Source: Metaruminococcus_A sp003150405
GTDB lineage: Bacteria; Bacillota; Clostridia; Oscillospirales; Ruminococcaceae
Length of the DNA: 64,000 nt
Assembly (NCBI GenBank): GCA_902489745.1
Contig: CABUBB010000008.1
Coordinates: 1 to 64,000 of the forward strand
Direction: 5' to 3'
Within the stretch, counting starts at the first letter, position 1. Each line of letters starts with the position of its first letter. Both the position numbers and the translations under genes were made by a program. This document shows positions 41,683 through 50,651 of this stretch, piece after piece. The notes below the pieces were generated by a model. The model made no database searches and had not been told where the DNA came from. It was given only the letters and a program-made list of their open reading frames with translations.

Positions 41683-42969
41683 TTATTCTAAAAAGCCTTT
41701 GTGATGTCTCATCGTAATCTGGGATTCTAGGGTGCGCATGGTTTCCAGCGCAACGCCGACGACAATCAGGATAGAAGTACCACCGATGGCAATGTTGATC
41801 CCGCTGATGTTGGTAAAGATAATCGGGAAAATGGCAACGATGCCAAGGAAAATTGCCCCGACAAAGGTAATTTTGGAAAGAACCTTGGAAATAAAATCGC
41901 TGGTGGGCTTGCCCGGACGAATACCCGGAATTGCACCGCTATTCTTGCGGAGATTATTGGCAATTTCAATTGGATTATACTGAATAGCGACATAGAAATA
42001 GTTAAACGCTATGATCAGCAGGAAATAGATGATGCCGTACCAGATACTGGTATAGCTGAACACATCTACAAACCCTTTCCAGAACGTGCCTTCTTCCGGT
42101 TTGAAGAACGCCGCAATGGTACCCGGAATGGAAACGAACGAGCTTGCAAAGATGATTGGCATAACGCCGCTCATGCTCACCTTAATTGGAATATGGGAAT
42201 TCTGACCGCCGTACATTTTGCGCCCAACCACACGTTTGGCATACTGAACCGGGATTCTGCGTTCGGCGTTGGTCATAACAACAATAAACGCAATCATCGC
42301 GATAAAGATGACAACAATCAACGGGATGAGGACGTAGTAAAGCGGATTACCCAGCTGCAGGTACTGAATGGCGGTGTTAATCATGGCAGGACCGCGCGAA
42401 ATAATACCCGCAAACAGGATAATGGAAATGCCGTTTCCAATTCCTTTTTCGTTAATGCGCTCACCGAGCCAGACGATAACCGCAGTACCGGCTACGAAGG
42501 TAACCACGATAATTGCCGCAACAAAGAATCCGGCGAAACCGGTACGGTGCTCACTGGTAATTGCGCCGACATTAACCATTAAGAAATAATACATAATGGC
42601 CATAACAAGCGCAAGGGCAAAGGTAACATAACGGGTAATTTTTGCAATTTTCTTGCGCCCGGTGTCGCCCTCTTTGGCCATACGCTCCAGCGGAGGAATG
42701 GCGACCGTGAGCAGCTGCATGATAATGGATGCATTGATATACGGCATAATCGACATGGCAAAAATGGTTGCCTGTGCGAAGGAACCGCCCGTCATAATAT
42801 CCAAAAAGCCGAGATTATTGGTATCAATCATGGCTTTTAATGCAGCCGGGTCAAGAAAAGGAACTGGAATTGCTGAGCCAATACGGAAGATGACAATAAT
42901 CATCAGGGTATAAAGGAGCTTTTTCCTTGTTTCAGGAACAGCCCAGGCATTCCTTATCGTCTGAAACAT
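41683..42969 (-). CDS. secY: Preprotein translocase subunit SecY
   Basis: A 428-residue, ten-segment channel protein. MFQTIRNAWAVPETRKKLLYT begins the cytoplasmic N-terminus, FFNYFYVA-like and PGIRPGKPTSDFI motifs are conserved SecY loops (about 335-355), and ASSFVSIPGTIAAFF lies in the central part. The ATG at 42969 has GGAGG six bases away; the open frame extends 10 codons upstream without support. SecE is encoded at 8061-8321. Confidence 0.97.
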   Translation of the reverse strand: MFQTIRNAWAVPETRKKLLYTLMIIVIFRIGSAIPVPFLDPAALKAMIDTNNLGFLDIMTGGSFAQATIFAMSIMPYINASIIMQLLTVAIPPLERMAKEGDTGRKKIAKITRYVTFALALVMAIMYYFLMVNVGAITSEHRTGFAGFFVAAIIVVTFVAGTAVIVWLGERINEKGIGNGISIILFAGIISRGPAMINTAIQYLQLGNPLYYVLIPLIVVIFIAMIAFIVVMTNAERRIPVQYAKRVVGRKMYGGQNSHIPIKVSMSGVMPIIFASSFVSIPGTIAAFFKPEEGTFWKGFVDVFSYTSIWYGIIYFLLIIAFNYFYVAIQYNPIEIANNLRKNSGAIPGIRPGKPTSDFISKVLSKITFVGAIFLGIVAIFPIIFTNISGINIAIGGTSILIVVGVALETMRTLESQITMRHHKGFLE

Positions 42970-43022
42970 TGTGACCTCCATTCCGTCTGAAAACGACAAT
43001 GTACTTTAAGACTGCCGGTCAC

Positions 43023-43463
43023 TTATAAAACCTCTGCCACGCCGCCTGCTTTTTCAATCTTCTCTTTTGCGCTTGCAGAGAATGCAGCAGCTTTGACGGT
43101 GAGCTTTTTGGTGAGCTCGCCATTGCCAAGGATTTTGATGCCGTCCAGCTCTTTGCGGACAACGCCGGCCTTGACAAGCGCCTCGGCATCAACAACTGCG
43201 CCGTCCTCAAACTTATTTAAGTCTGCAACGTTCACAATGGAATACCGGGTCGCAAAAATATTGTTAAAGCCTCTCTTCGGGACACGTCTCTGAAGCGGCA
43301 TCTGGCCGCCTTCAAAGCCCGGGCGTACGCCACCGCCCGAACGGGCGTTCTGTCCCTTATGGCCTTTACCGGCTGTTTTGCCGTTTCCGGAACCAGCGCC
43401 GCGACCTTTGCGTTTCGCGTCCTGGTTGGAACCAGCCGCCGGAGTCAACTCATGCAGTTTCAT
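43023..43463 (-). CDS. rplO: 50S ribosomal protein L15
   Basis: A 146-residue protein. The Gly-rich basic N-terminal arm (RKGRGAGSGNGKTAGKGHKGQ) and RPGFEGGQMPLQRRVPKRGF are unmistakable. The ATG at 43463 follows GGAGG; an upstream in-frame ATG at 43493 is not needed. The gap to rpmD is 69 bases. Confidence 0.97.
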   Translation of the reverse strand: MKLHELTPAAGSNQDAKRKGRGAGSGNGKTAGKGHKGQNARSGGGVRPGFEGGQMPLQRRVPKRGFNNIFATRYSIVNVADLNKFEDGAVVDAEALVKAGVVRKELDGIKILGNGELTKKLTVKAAAFSASAKEKIEKAGGVAEVL

Positions 43464-43532
43464 ACTAAACCTCCGTTCCGCCGCTTTTTGCAAGCGGCAA
43501 ATGTGTCAGGGGAACTGTTCCTTGCAGGAACC

Positions 43533-43718
43533 TTAGCCTTCAACGACCTCTACGAGGTGGGAAACCTTGGCAATTTTGCCTTTGGTGGCGTCATTGTCCG
43601 GCTGAGCGGAAACATCGCCAATTTTGCGAAGGCCAAGCGATTTGACCGTGGCGATCTGGTCGTCTTTTCTACCGGAAAGCCCTCTCACGAGCTTTACGTG
43701 AATCATTTTCTCTGCCAT
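43533..43718 (-). CDS. rpmD: 50S ribosomal protein L30
   Basis: A 61-residue protein: IHVKLVRGLSGRKDDQIATV then LGLRKIGDVSAQPDN. It is placed between rpsE (15 bases) and rplO, as usual. Confidence 0.95.
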   Translation of the reverse strand: MAEKMIHVKLVRGLSGRKDDQIATVKSLGLRKIGDVSAQPDNDATKGKIAKVSHLVEVVEG

Positions 43719-43733
43719 GAGGGTAAGCCTCCC

Positions 43734-44234
43734 TTATCCTAAAATTTCTTTGACCGATTTGCCTCTGATTTCAGCCATCTGCTCAGCAGTGCGGAGGGAA
43801 GCAAGTCCATCAATGGTGGCCCTTACGACGTTGCAGGGATTGTTGGAACGCAGAGCCTTGGTTCTGATATCCTTAATCCCAGTAACTTCGATAACGGCAC
43901 GAACCGGGCCGCCAGCGATAACGCCGGTACCTTCCGGAGCAGGGTTCATCAAAACACGGCCGGCGCCGAATTTACCAATGACCTCGTGCGGGATGGTGGT
44001 GCCGCGGATGGAAATCTTCTTTAAGTTCTTCTTGGCGTCCTCAATCCCCTTGCGGATTGCGTCCGGAACCTCGCCGGATTTACCAAGACCGAAACCCACG
44101 ATATCGTTGCCGTCACCGACAACAACGAGAGCCGCGAACTTGAAGATACGGCCGCCCTTTACCGTTTTGGAAACACGGTTGATGGCAACCACTTTTTCTT
44201 TCAAATCGTATGCGTTAGCATCTATAATAGCCAA
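43734..44234 (-). CDS. rpsE: 30S ribosomal protein S5
   Basis: A 166-residue protein important for decoding accuracy. The double-stranded RNA-binding domain (KEKVVAINRVSKTVKGG and VGFGLGKSGEVPDAIRKG) and the C-terminal domain with AGGPVRAVIEVTGIKDI are conserved. The chosen start is TTG at 44234, giving LAIIDANAYDLKEK with GAGGAGG seven bases upstream; an ATG 11 codons earlier (44267) has no ribosome site. Confidence 0.95.
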   Translation of the reverse strand: MAIIDANAYDLKEKVVAINRVSKTVKGGRIFKFAALVVVGDGNDIVGFGLGKSGEVPDAIRKGIEDAKKNLKKISIRGTTIPHEVIGKFGAGRVLMNPAPEGTGVIAGGPVRAVIEVTGIKDIRTKALRSNNPCNVVRATIDGLASLRTAEQMAEIRGKSVKEILG

Positions 44235-44248
44235 ATGAATACCTCCTC

Positions 44249-44608
44249 TTAAAACTTGAGGCCGCATTCGCGGGCTCCCTCAGCCAGTTCCATAATACGG
44301 CCGTGGTAGATGTAACCGCCGCGGTCAAAAACGACCTCTTCGATACCCTTCTCCAAAGCTTTCTTAGCAACCAACTGGCCTACTTTACGAGCGCCCTCCT
44401 TATTGGAGCCGCTGCCTTCAAAATCCTTTTCATTCGACGAAGCTGCAACAAGGGTTACACCGTTAATGTCGTCGATGATCTGGGCATAGATGTGTTTGGA
44501 GGAGCGGAAAACATTCAGGCGCGGACGTGCGGGAGTACCACTGATTTTGGCACGCACCCTGCGGTGTCTTTTAATTCTGGAATTGGTTCCAGCAGACTTT
44601 TTCACCAT
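44249..44608 (-). CDS. rplR: 50S ribosomal protein L18
   Basis: A 119-residue 5S rRNA-binding protein. A basic N-terminus (RIKRHRRVRAKISGTPARPRL) is followed by the L18 core (VFRSSKHIYAQIIDD) and FDRGGYIYHGRIMELAEGAR at the end. Confidence 0.97.
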   Translation of the reverse strand: MVKKSAGTNSRIKRHRRVRAKISGTPARPRLNVFRSSKHIYAQIIDDINGVTLVAASSNEKDFEGSGSNKEGARKVGQLVAKKALEKGIEEVVFDRGGYIYHGRIMELAEGARECGLKF

Positions 44609-44629
44609 TACCTAGTCAACTCCTTTCAA

Positions 44630-45175
44630 TTACTTCTTGCCCTTACCGGCCTTGCCTTCTTTGCGCTGGATGTACTCGTCAACGTACTTAATCCCCTTGC
44701 CTTTATACGGCTCCGGCGGACGTTTCTCGCGGACTTCAGCGGCAAACTGGCCAACCTTTTGTTTGTCAGGACCGGAAATGATAATTTTGTTCGGAGACGG
44801 AACTTCGATGGAAATACCATCAATCTCCGGGCAGATAACCTGGTGAGAATAACCGAGGTTCATAACAAGGTCTTTGCCCTGTTTTGCTGCACGGTAGCCG
44901 ACGCCGTTGATTTCGAGCTCTTTGGAAAAACCTTTGGTAACCCCCTCAACCATGTTGGAAATGAGGGTACGGGTCAGACCGTGAAGGCTTTTGTGAGCTT
45001 TGTCTTCGCTGGGACGGGCAACATTAATGACTGCGCCGTCTAGCGAGACGAGCATATCTTCATGGAAATCTCTTTCCAGGGTTCCCTTAGGACCTTTTAC
45101 AGCGATGTGGTTACCGCTGATTTTGACTTCTACGCCGGAGGGAACATCGATGGGTTTTCTTCCTATACGAGACAT
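44630..45175 (-). CDS. rplF: 50S ribosomal protein L6
   Basis: A 181-residue protein with two related domains. MSRIGRKPIDVPSGVEVKI opens it, and the signature PEPYKGKGIKYVDE is near residue 155. Confidence 0.97.
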   Translation of the reverse strand: MSRIGRKPIDVPSGVEVKISGNHIAVKGPKGTLERDFHEDMLVSLDGAVINVARPSEDKAHKSLHGLTRTLISNMVEGVTKGFSKELEINGVGYRAAKQGKDLVMNLGYSHQVICPEIDGISIEVPSPNKIIISGPDKQKVGQFAAEVREKRPPEPYKGKGIKYVDEYIQRKEGKAGKGKK

Positions 45176-45190
45176 ACGACGTGAACCTCC

Positions 45191-45589
45191 TTACCAGATG
45201 AATGCGAGGACTTCGCCGCCGACGTTTGCTTTACGCGCCGCCTTATCGGTCATGATGCCCTTGGAAGTGGAAAGAATTGCCACGCCAAGGCCTTTCATAA
45301 CTTTGGGCATATCCTCAACATTTGTATAAATACGCAGGCCGGGTTTGGAGACCCTGCGCAGGCCTGTAATAACCTGAGACTTATTCTCACCGTATTTCAA
45401 AGTGATACGGATGAGACCCTGCTTCCCGTCCTCTACGACCTGGAAGCTTTTAACATAACCCTCGTCAACAAGAATCTGGGCGATCGCCTTTTTCATGTTG
45501 GATGCGGGTATATCCACCGTGTCATGTTTTGCTGTATTTGCATTCCGGATACGGGTGAGCATATCAGCAATCGTATCGGTGATTTGCAT
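45191..45589 (-). CDS. rpsH: 30S ribosomal protein S8
   Basis: A 132-residue 16S-binding protein. It begins with ITDTIADMLTRIRNANTAKH, contains GLRRVSKPGLRIY, and ends ILSTSKGIMTDKAARKANVGGEVLAFIW in parts; this end is diagnostic. Confidence 0.97.
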   Translation of the reverse strand: MQITDTIADMLTRIRNANTAKHDTVDIPASNMKKAIAQILVDEGYVKSFQVVEDGKQGLIRITLKYGENKSQVITGLRRVSKPGLRIYTNVEDMPKVMKGLGVAILSTSKGIMTDKAARKANVGGEVLAFIW

Positions 45590-45616
45590 GCCGTCAACCT
45601 CCTTTGCTTCTAGCCT

Positions 45617-45802
45617 TTACCAGCTTGCTTTTTTCACGCCTGGAATCTGGCCTTTGTAAGCCAGCTCCCTGAAGCAGATACGGCAGATGCCATATTTCCG
45701 CAGGTAAGCGTGCGGTCTTCCGCAGATTTTACACCTGTTATAGGCACGGGTGGAAAACTTCGGCTCTCTCTGCTGTTTTACCTTCATGGACGTTTTCGCC
45801 AT
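45617..45802 (-). CDS. rpsZ: 30S ribosomal protein S14, zinc type
   Basis: A 61-residue protein of the short zinc-binding S14 form: CKICGRPHAYLRKYGICRIC gives four Cys. Length and sequence (FRELAYKGQIPGVKKASW at the end) match the type Z protein of Gram-positive bacteria. Confidence 0.96.
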   Translation of the reverse strand: MAKTSMKVKQQREPKFSTRAYNRCKICGRPHAYLRKYGICRICFRELAYKGQIPGVKKASW

Positions 45803-45816
45803 TTGTGTTTCCTCCC

Positions 45817-46356
45817 TTATCTCTCAAACGGAGCGCCGAACAACGTAAGCAGTTCACGCGCTTCTTCGTCGGTTTTCGCGGTGGTGACGAAGCAGATATC
45901 CATACCGCGGACCTTGTCAATTTTATCGTAGTCAATTTCCGGGAAGATAAGCTGTTCTTTGAGGCCCATGTTATAGTTGCCGCGGCCGTCGAAGGAATTG
46001 GGGTTAATGCCGCGGAAGTCTCTTACACGGGGGAGAGCAACGTTGAACAGACGGTCAACGAACTCATACATACGCTCAGCACGCAGGGTAACCTTTGCGC
46101 CGATGTCCATGCCCTCACGGAGCTTGAAGTTAGCAACGGATTTTTTCGCCTTGCAGACGACGGGTCTCTGGCCGGTGATAGCGGTCAGATCGCCGACGAT
46201 GGCGTCAATCATTTTGGAGTTGTCGCGAGCTTCGCCGCAACCAACGTTGATAACAACCTTTTCAAGCTTCGGAATCTGCATGACACTTTTATAGCCAAAC
46301 TTTTTCATCATTGCAGGTGCGATGTCTTTTACATAAGCATCTTTCAGTCTTGCCAT
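45817..46356 (-). CDS. rplE: 50S ribosomal protein L5
   Basis: A 179-residue 5S-binding protein. LEKVVINVGCGEA, RPVVCKAKKSVANFKLREGM and FRGINPNSFDGRGNYNMGL are canonical. Confidence 0.97.
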   Translation of the reverse strand: MARLKDAYVKDIAPAMMKKFGYKSVMQIPKLEKVVINVGCGEARDNSKMIDAIVGDLTAITGQRPVVCKAKKSVANFKLREGMDIGAKVTLRAERMYEFVDRLFNVALPRVRDFRGINPNSFDGRGNYNMGLKEQLIFPEIDYDKIDKVRGMDICFVTTAKTDEEARELLTLFGAPFER

Positions 46357-46375
46357 GAAAATCTTTCCTCCTCAC

Positions 46376-46693
46376 TTAAAAGGTTGCGCCGCATTTTTTG
46401 CAAAGGCGCTCTTTTTTGCCGCCCTCATTGACCTTATGGCCAACGCGGGTTGGCTTTTTGCACTTCGGGCAGACAAGCTGTACCTTACATGCATAAATCG
46501 GGGACTCAGCTTTGACAATACCGCCGGTCTCACCCATTCTTCTCGGTTTTACGTGTTTGCTGATGATGTTGCAGCCTTCCACGATAACCTTCTGCTCAGA
46601 CGGGCTAACTTCAAGGACTTTGCCCTGTTTGCCGCGATCTCTGCCGGTCAGGATCACAACGTTGTCGTCGCGTTTTACGTGTACTTTATTCAT
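46376..46693 (-). CDS. rplX: 50S ribosomal protein L24
   Basis: A 105-residue assembly initiator. A KOW motif (VKRDDNVVILTGRDRGKQGK, residues 5-24) leads; the C-terminal part has four Cys (VCPKCKKPTR, LCKKCG) of a zinc ribbon, common in Firmicutes. Confidence 0.96.
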   Translation of the reverse strand: MNKVHVKRDDNVVILTGRDRGKQGKVLEVSPSEQKVIVEGCNIISKHVKPRRMGETGGIVKAESPIYACKVQLVCPKCKKPTRVGHKVNEGGKKERLCKKCGATF

Positions 46694-46709
46694 TTAAGTG
46701 CACCTCCAA

Positions 46710-47078
46710 TCAAAGAACTTCTGGTGCAAGGGAGAGAATCTTGAGGTATTCTTTCTCACGAAGCTCTCTTGCAACAGGCCCAAAAATACGGGTGCCTCTT
46801 GGGTTTTTATCGTCTCTGATGATAACTGCCGCGTTCTCATCGAAGCGGATATAGGTTCCGTCATCACGGCGAACGCCTTTTGCGGAACGGACGATGACAG
46901 CTTTGACCACATCGCCTTTTTTAACAACGCCGCCGGGTGTTGCTTTTTTGACCGAAGCAACGACGACATCGCCAATATTAGCATACCTTCTGCGGGAACC
47001 GCCCAGCACACGGATGCACATTAATTCTTTCGCACCGGTGTTGTCGGCAACCTTCAGGTAACTCTGCATCTGTATCAC
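46710..47078 (-). CDS. rplN: 50S ribosomal protein L14
   Basis: A 122-residue protein. It begins MIQMQSYLKVADNTGAKEL and carries RSAKGVRRDDGTYIRFDENA and RGTRIFGPVARELRE, all diagnostic. Confidence 0.97.
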   Translation of the reverse strand: MIQMQSYLKVADNTGAKELMCIRVLGGSRRRYANIGDVVVASVKKATPGGVVKKGDVVKAVIVRSAKGVRRDDGTYIRFDENAAVIIRDDKNPRGTRIFGPVARELREKEYLKILSLAPEVL

Positions 47079-47107
47079 AGTGCAAGCCTCCTTTTGGCAT
47101 CACTTAG

Positions 47108-47365
47108 TTATTTCGCCTTTTCAATGATTTCTACAACTCTCCATCTCTTGTCCTTGGACAGAGGACGGGTCTCCATAACCGACACCTTATCGCCGATGCT
47201 GCAGGCGTTACCTTCATCATGGGCTTTGAGTTTCACGGTGCGTTTGATAATCTTTTTGTAAAGAGGATGTTTTACATTGTCAACAATGGAAACCACAACG
47301 GTTTTATCCATTTTATTGCTGACAACCATGCCTACCCTCGTTTTTCTGAGGTTTCTTTCACTCAC
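47108..47365 (-). CDS. rpsQ: 30S ribosomal protein S17
   Basis: An 85-residue OB-fold protein. NLRKTRVGMVVSNKMDKTVV and GDKVSVMETRPLSKDKRWRV are diagnostic. Confidence 0.96.
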   Translation of the reverse strand: MSERNLRKTRVGMVVSNKMDKTVVVSIVDNVKHPLYKKIIKRTVKLKAHDEGNACSIGDKVSVMETRPLSKDKRWRVVEIIEKAK

Positions 47366-47384
47366 AGCTTAAATCCTCCCTTCC

Positions 47385-47591
47385 TTACTTACCAGCGTTT
47401 TCCTTGAGTTCCTGCTCACGGATGACTGTTTTCAAGCGAGCAATGTCTTTTTTGACAGCCTTGATGCGCTGAGGGTTCTCAAGCTGGTTCACTGCAAGCT
47501 GGAAGCGCAGGTTGAAAAGCTCTGCTTTAAGGTCGCTCACCTTGTTGTTCATTTCAGCCAGCGACATATCACGAATTTCCGTAGCTTTCAT
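47385..47591 (-). CDS. rpmC: 50S ribosomal protein L29
   Basis: A 68-residue coiled-coil protein beside the exit tunnel: ATEIRDMSLAEMNNKVSDLK then LFNLRFQLAVNQLENPQRIK. Its ATG overlaps the rplP stop (TAATG). Confidence 0.95.
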   Translation of the reverse strand: MKATEIRDMSLAEMNNKVSDLKAELFNLRFQLAVNQLENPQRIKAVKKDIARLKTVIREQELKENAGK

Positions 47592-48016
47592 TATTGCTCA
47601 CCGCCTGTCTGTTCCTTAGATACAAATTTGCATTTGATGGGCAGCTTATGCATAGCAAGACGCATAGCTTCTCTGGCAGCCTCTTCGGAAACGCCTGCAA
47701 TTTCAAACAGGACGCGGCCCGGTTTTACAACGGCCACCCAGTATTCCGGAGAACCTTTACCGGAACCCATGCGGGTTTCAGCCGGTTTTTCGGTAACCGG
47801 TTTATCCGGGAAAATTTTAATCCAGACCTGACCACCACGTTTGATGTAACGGGTCATGGCAATACGAGCCGCCTCGATTTGGTTCGAGGTAATCCAAGCC
47901 GGCTGCAGCGCCTGCAGGCCATATTCGCCGTGGGACACGGTATTACCGCGGGTAGCGGTACCGGTCATACGCCCTCTGTGGACACGGCGGTATTTCACAC
48001 GCTTTGGTAACAGCAT
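47591..48016 (-). CDS. rplP: 50S ribosomal protein L16
   Basis: A 141-residue protein next to the peptidyl-transferase and A sites. MLLPKRVKYRRVHRGRM at the start and RMGSGKGSPEYWVAVVKPGR near the middle are diagnostic. It overlaps rpsC and rpmC by one base each (TAATG), showing tight coupling. Confidence 0.97.
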   Translation of the reverse strand: MLLPKRVKYRRVHRGRMTGTATRGNTVSHGEYGLQALQPAWITSNQIEAARIAMTRYIKRGGQVWIKIFPDKPVTEKPAETRMGSGKGSPEYWVAVVKPGRVLFEIAGVSEEAAREAMRLAMHKLPIKCKFVSKEQTGGEQ

Positions 48017-48741
48017 TACTTGTTACCTCCTTCCCTACGGGGTCTTCTGCGGTTGTCATTCCGGTCGCTACGGTCATTCCTGCGGGAAGACGTACTGGTG
48101 GAAGAAACCTCGCCTTTCAAAACTTCACCTTTATAAATCCAAACCTTAACACCAATGCGGCCATAGGTAGTAGCAGCCTCTGCAAAACCGTAGTCAATAT
48201 CAGCACGGAGGGTCTGGAGAGGGATGGTGCCCTCATGATAACTTTCAGAACGTGCAATTTCAGCGCCGCCGAGACGGCCGGAAACAGCGGTCTTAATTCC
48301 TTTTGCACCAAGTTTCATGGTTCTGCCAATGCACTGTTTCATAGCACGGCGGAACGAAATGCGGCGTTCGAGCTGGGAAGCAATGTTCTCAGCGACAAGC
48401 TGTGCATTGAGATCCGGCTGTTTTACCTCAACAATATTGATGAGTACAGTCTTACCGAGCATTTTCTGAAGTTCTGCACGGAGCTTCTCAATTTCGGAAC
48501 CACCGCGGCCAATGACCAGACCCGGTTTTGCACAGTGGATATGAATACGGACTTTGACTGCGTCGCGCTCAATCTCAATGCGCGGGACGCCTGCCGCGTA
48601 CAATTTGTTTTTCAGATACTTACGGACCTTGTAATCCTCAACGAGGGTATCGCCGAAAGCAGCGTCGTTCACAAACCAGCGGGAATCCCAGTCTTTGATT
48701 ACGCCCACTCTGAAACCGTGTGGGTTTACTTTCTGTCCCAT
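48016..48741 (-). CDS. rpsC: 30S ribosomal protein S3
   Basis: A 241-residue protein with mRNA-helicase activity at the entry tunnel. The KH domain has VRIHIHCAKPGLVIGRGG, and the C-terminal domain has GRLGGAEIARSESYHEGTIPL. It ends in a 25-residue Arg/Asp/Asn/Ser-rich tail (SSRRNDRSDRNDNRRRPRRE), longer than in B. subtilis. Confidence 0.97.
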   Translation of the reverse strand: MGQKVNPHGFRVGVIKDWDSRWFVNDAAFGDTLVEDYKVRKYLKNKLYAAGVPRIEIERDAVKVRIHIHCAKPGLVIGRGGSEIEKLRAELQKMLGKTVLINIVEVKQPDLNAQLVAENIASQLERRISFRRAMKQCIGRTMKLGAKGIKTAVSGRLGGAEIARSESYHEGTIPLQTLRADIDYGFAEAATTYGRIGVKVWIYKGEVLKGEVSSTSTSSRRNDRSDRNDNRRRPRREGGNK

Positions 48742-48761
48742 AGTTTACCTCCTCTTTCAGC

Positions 48762-49097
48762 TTATTCCTTTTCCTTTAATACAAGGGTAATGTGCGAAGT
48801 TCTCTTTAACACCTTAAAGGCCCTGCCCTGGGCTCTCGGTCTGACGCGTTTCATGGTCGGACCCGGTGTTACAAAGCACTCTGCAACATAGAGGTCGTCT
48901 TTGCTCATGCCGTGGTTATTTTCGGCGTTAGCAACTGCTGATGCCAGAAGTTTTACCAGAGGCTCACACGCAGCTTTCGGCGTGTTTTTCAAAATTGCCA
49001 TAGCGAGGTCGACCGGTTTGTTGCGGATTAAATCCAGAACAATCTGGACCTTTCTCGGGGCGATGCGGGCATGTCTGAGGTAAGCCCTTGCTTCCAT
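48762..49097 (-). CDS. rplV: 50S ribosomal protein L22
   Basis: A 111-residue protein whose beta-hairpin reaches the exit-tunnel constriction. ARIAPRKVQIVLDLIRNK and VTPGPTMKRVRPRAQGRAF (hairpin region) are conserved. Confidence 0.97.
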   Translation of the reverse strand: MEARAYLRHARIAPRKVQIVLDLIRNKPVDLAMAILKNTPKAACEPLVKLLASAVANAENNHGMSKDDLYVAECFVTPGPTMKRVRPRAQGRAFKVLKRTSHITLVLKEKE

Positions 49098-49116
49098 TTA
49101 AAATCCTCCTTCCGGC

Positions 49117-49401
49117 CTATTTCTTACCGTTATTTGAAGTCTTGGAACCGGCATGGCCTTTGTACGTACGGGTCGGGGCAAACTCACCGAGCTTGTGGCC
49201 GACCATATCTTCGGTAACGTAAACAGGGACATGCTTGCGTCCGTCGTGAACTGCAAATGTATGACCTACGAAATCAGGGAAAATTGTGGAAGCGCGGCTC
49301 CAGGTTTTGAGAACCACTTTTTCGCCTGCTTCGTTCATTTTCTGAACACGCTGTAACAGGACCGGCTGAACGTAAGGTCCCTTTTTAACACTTCTACCCA
49401 T
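49117..49401 (-). CDS. rpsS: 30S ribosomal protein S19
   Basis: A 94-residue protein of the 30S head. It starts MGRSVKKGPYVQPVLLQRV and carries TWSRASTIFPDFVGHTFAVHD and KLGEFAPTRTYKGHAG. Confidence 0.97.
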   Translation of the reverse strand: MGRSVKKGPYVQPVLLQRVQKMNEAGEKVVLKTWSRASTIFPDFVGHTFAVHDGRKHVPVYVTEDMVGHKLGEFAPTRTYKGHAGSKTSNNGKK

Positions 49402-49425
49402 AGGTTCATCTGTCTCCTTTCAGCA

Positions 49426-50259
49426 TTACTTCGCATTTCTGCGTTTTACGATAAACTTATCGGAGCGATGATGCTTCGCGCGGGTCTTGTAACCGAGGGT
49501 CGGTTTACCCCAAGGCGTAACAGGTCCGGGACGTCCGATAGGCGATTTACCTTCACCACCGCCGTGCGGATGGTCATTCGGGTTCATAACAGAACCGCGG
49601 ACCGACGGACGCCAGCCCAAGTGACGTTTTTTACCCGCTTTACCGATGTTGGTGTTCTCGTGGTCTGTGTTGCCAACCTGGCCAATGGAGGCCATGCAGT
49701 TGGCCGGAATATTCCGCTGCTCACCGGAGGGCAGACGGATGAGGGCATAAACGCCTTCTTTCGCCATAAGCTGCGCCATGTTGCCCGCAGAGCGGACGAG
49801 CTGTGCACCTTTGCCCGGGTAAAGCTCAATGTTGTGGATAACGGTACCAACCGGAATTGCACTGAGCGGCAGTGCATTGCCCGGCTTGATATCTGCGTCT
49901 GCACCAGCGCGGACCGTGTCGCCTACTTTGAGGCCAACCGGCGCGATGATGTAGCGCTTTTCACCGTCCTCATATTTGAGCAGGGCGATGTGAGCGGAAC
50001 GGTTCGGGTCATACTCCAGGGTCATGACCTCTGCGTTCATGCCAACCTTGTCACGCTTGAAGTCGATGACACGGTATTTCTTTCTGTTTCCGCCGCCATG
50101 ATGGCGAACGGTAATTCTTCCGTAGCTGTTACGACCGGCAGTCTTCTTGAGTGGCTCAAGCAGGCTTTTCTCCGGCGCTACCTTGGACAGCCCCGAATAG
50201 TCAACGACGGTCATATTACGCCGGGACGGGGTTGTTGGCTTGTAGCTTTTGATTGCCAT
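49426..50259 (-). CDS. rplB: 50S ribosomal protein L2
   Basis: A 277-residue protein essential for peptidyl transfer. GRNSYGRITVRHHGGGNRKKYR (in part), and MNPNDHPHGGGEGKSPIGRP with the key His near residue 230, are diagnostic. The 98-base gap to rplW holds a GAGGAC/GTCCTC hairpin without T-tail. Confidence 0.97.
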   Translation of the reverse strand: MAIKSYKPTTPSRRNMTVVDYSGLSKVAPEKSLLEPLKKTAGRNSYGRITVRHHGGGNRKKYRVIDFKRDKVGMNAEVMTLEYDPNRSAHIALLKYEDGEKRYIIAPVGLKVGDTVRAGADADIKPGNALPLSAIPVGTVIHNIELYPGKGAQLVRSAGNMAQLMAKEGVYALIRLPSGEQRNIPANCMASIGQVGNTDHENTNIGKAGKKRHLGWRPSVRGSVMNPNDHPHGGGEGKSPIGRPGPVTPWGKPTLGYKTRAKHHRSDKFIVKRRNAK

Positions 50260-50357
50260 GTTACTTTCACTCCTTGTTTCGGTTTAGCGAGGACGCTTTT
50301 AAAAGTTGGTCCTCATACATCACCGCCCGGACCTTTTGCCCGGACTGTCACAAAGGC

Positions 50358-50651
50358 TTATGCGAGGCTCTCGAAGATTTCAATCCCCTTGGAGTCATCG
50401 GTCAGGGTGACAATCGCCTTTTTCCAATCCGACTGGTAGCCGGAATTCATGCCTACGCGTTTTGCGCGGCCCTTGCAGTTCATGGTGTTGACCTTGAGCA
50501 CCTTGACGCCGAAAAGCGCCTCAACTGCCTGAGCGATTTCAATCTTATTGGAATCCTTCGCGACTTTAAAGGTGTATTTCTTATCCGCGACGCTGGTGAT
50601 GGATTTCTCCGTCATGATCGGGCGGATGATGATATCCTGCGGTGCTTTCAT
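50358..50651 (-). CDS. rplW: 50S ribosomal protein L23
   Basis: A 97-residue exit-tunnel protein, the docking site of trigger factor and SRP. PQDIIIRPIMTEKS and ALFGVKVLKVNTMNCKGRAK are typical. Its ATG overlaps the rplD stop by one base. Confidence 0.96.
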   Translation of the reverse strand: MKAPQDIIIRPIMTEKSITSVADKKYTFKVAKDSNKIEIAQAVEALFGVKVLKVNTMNCKGRAKRVGMNSGYQSDWKKAIVTLTDDSKGIEIFESLA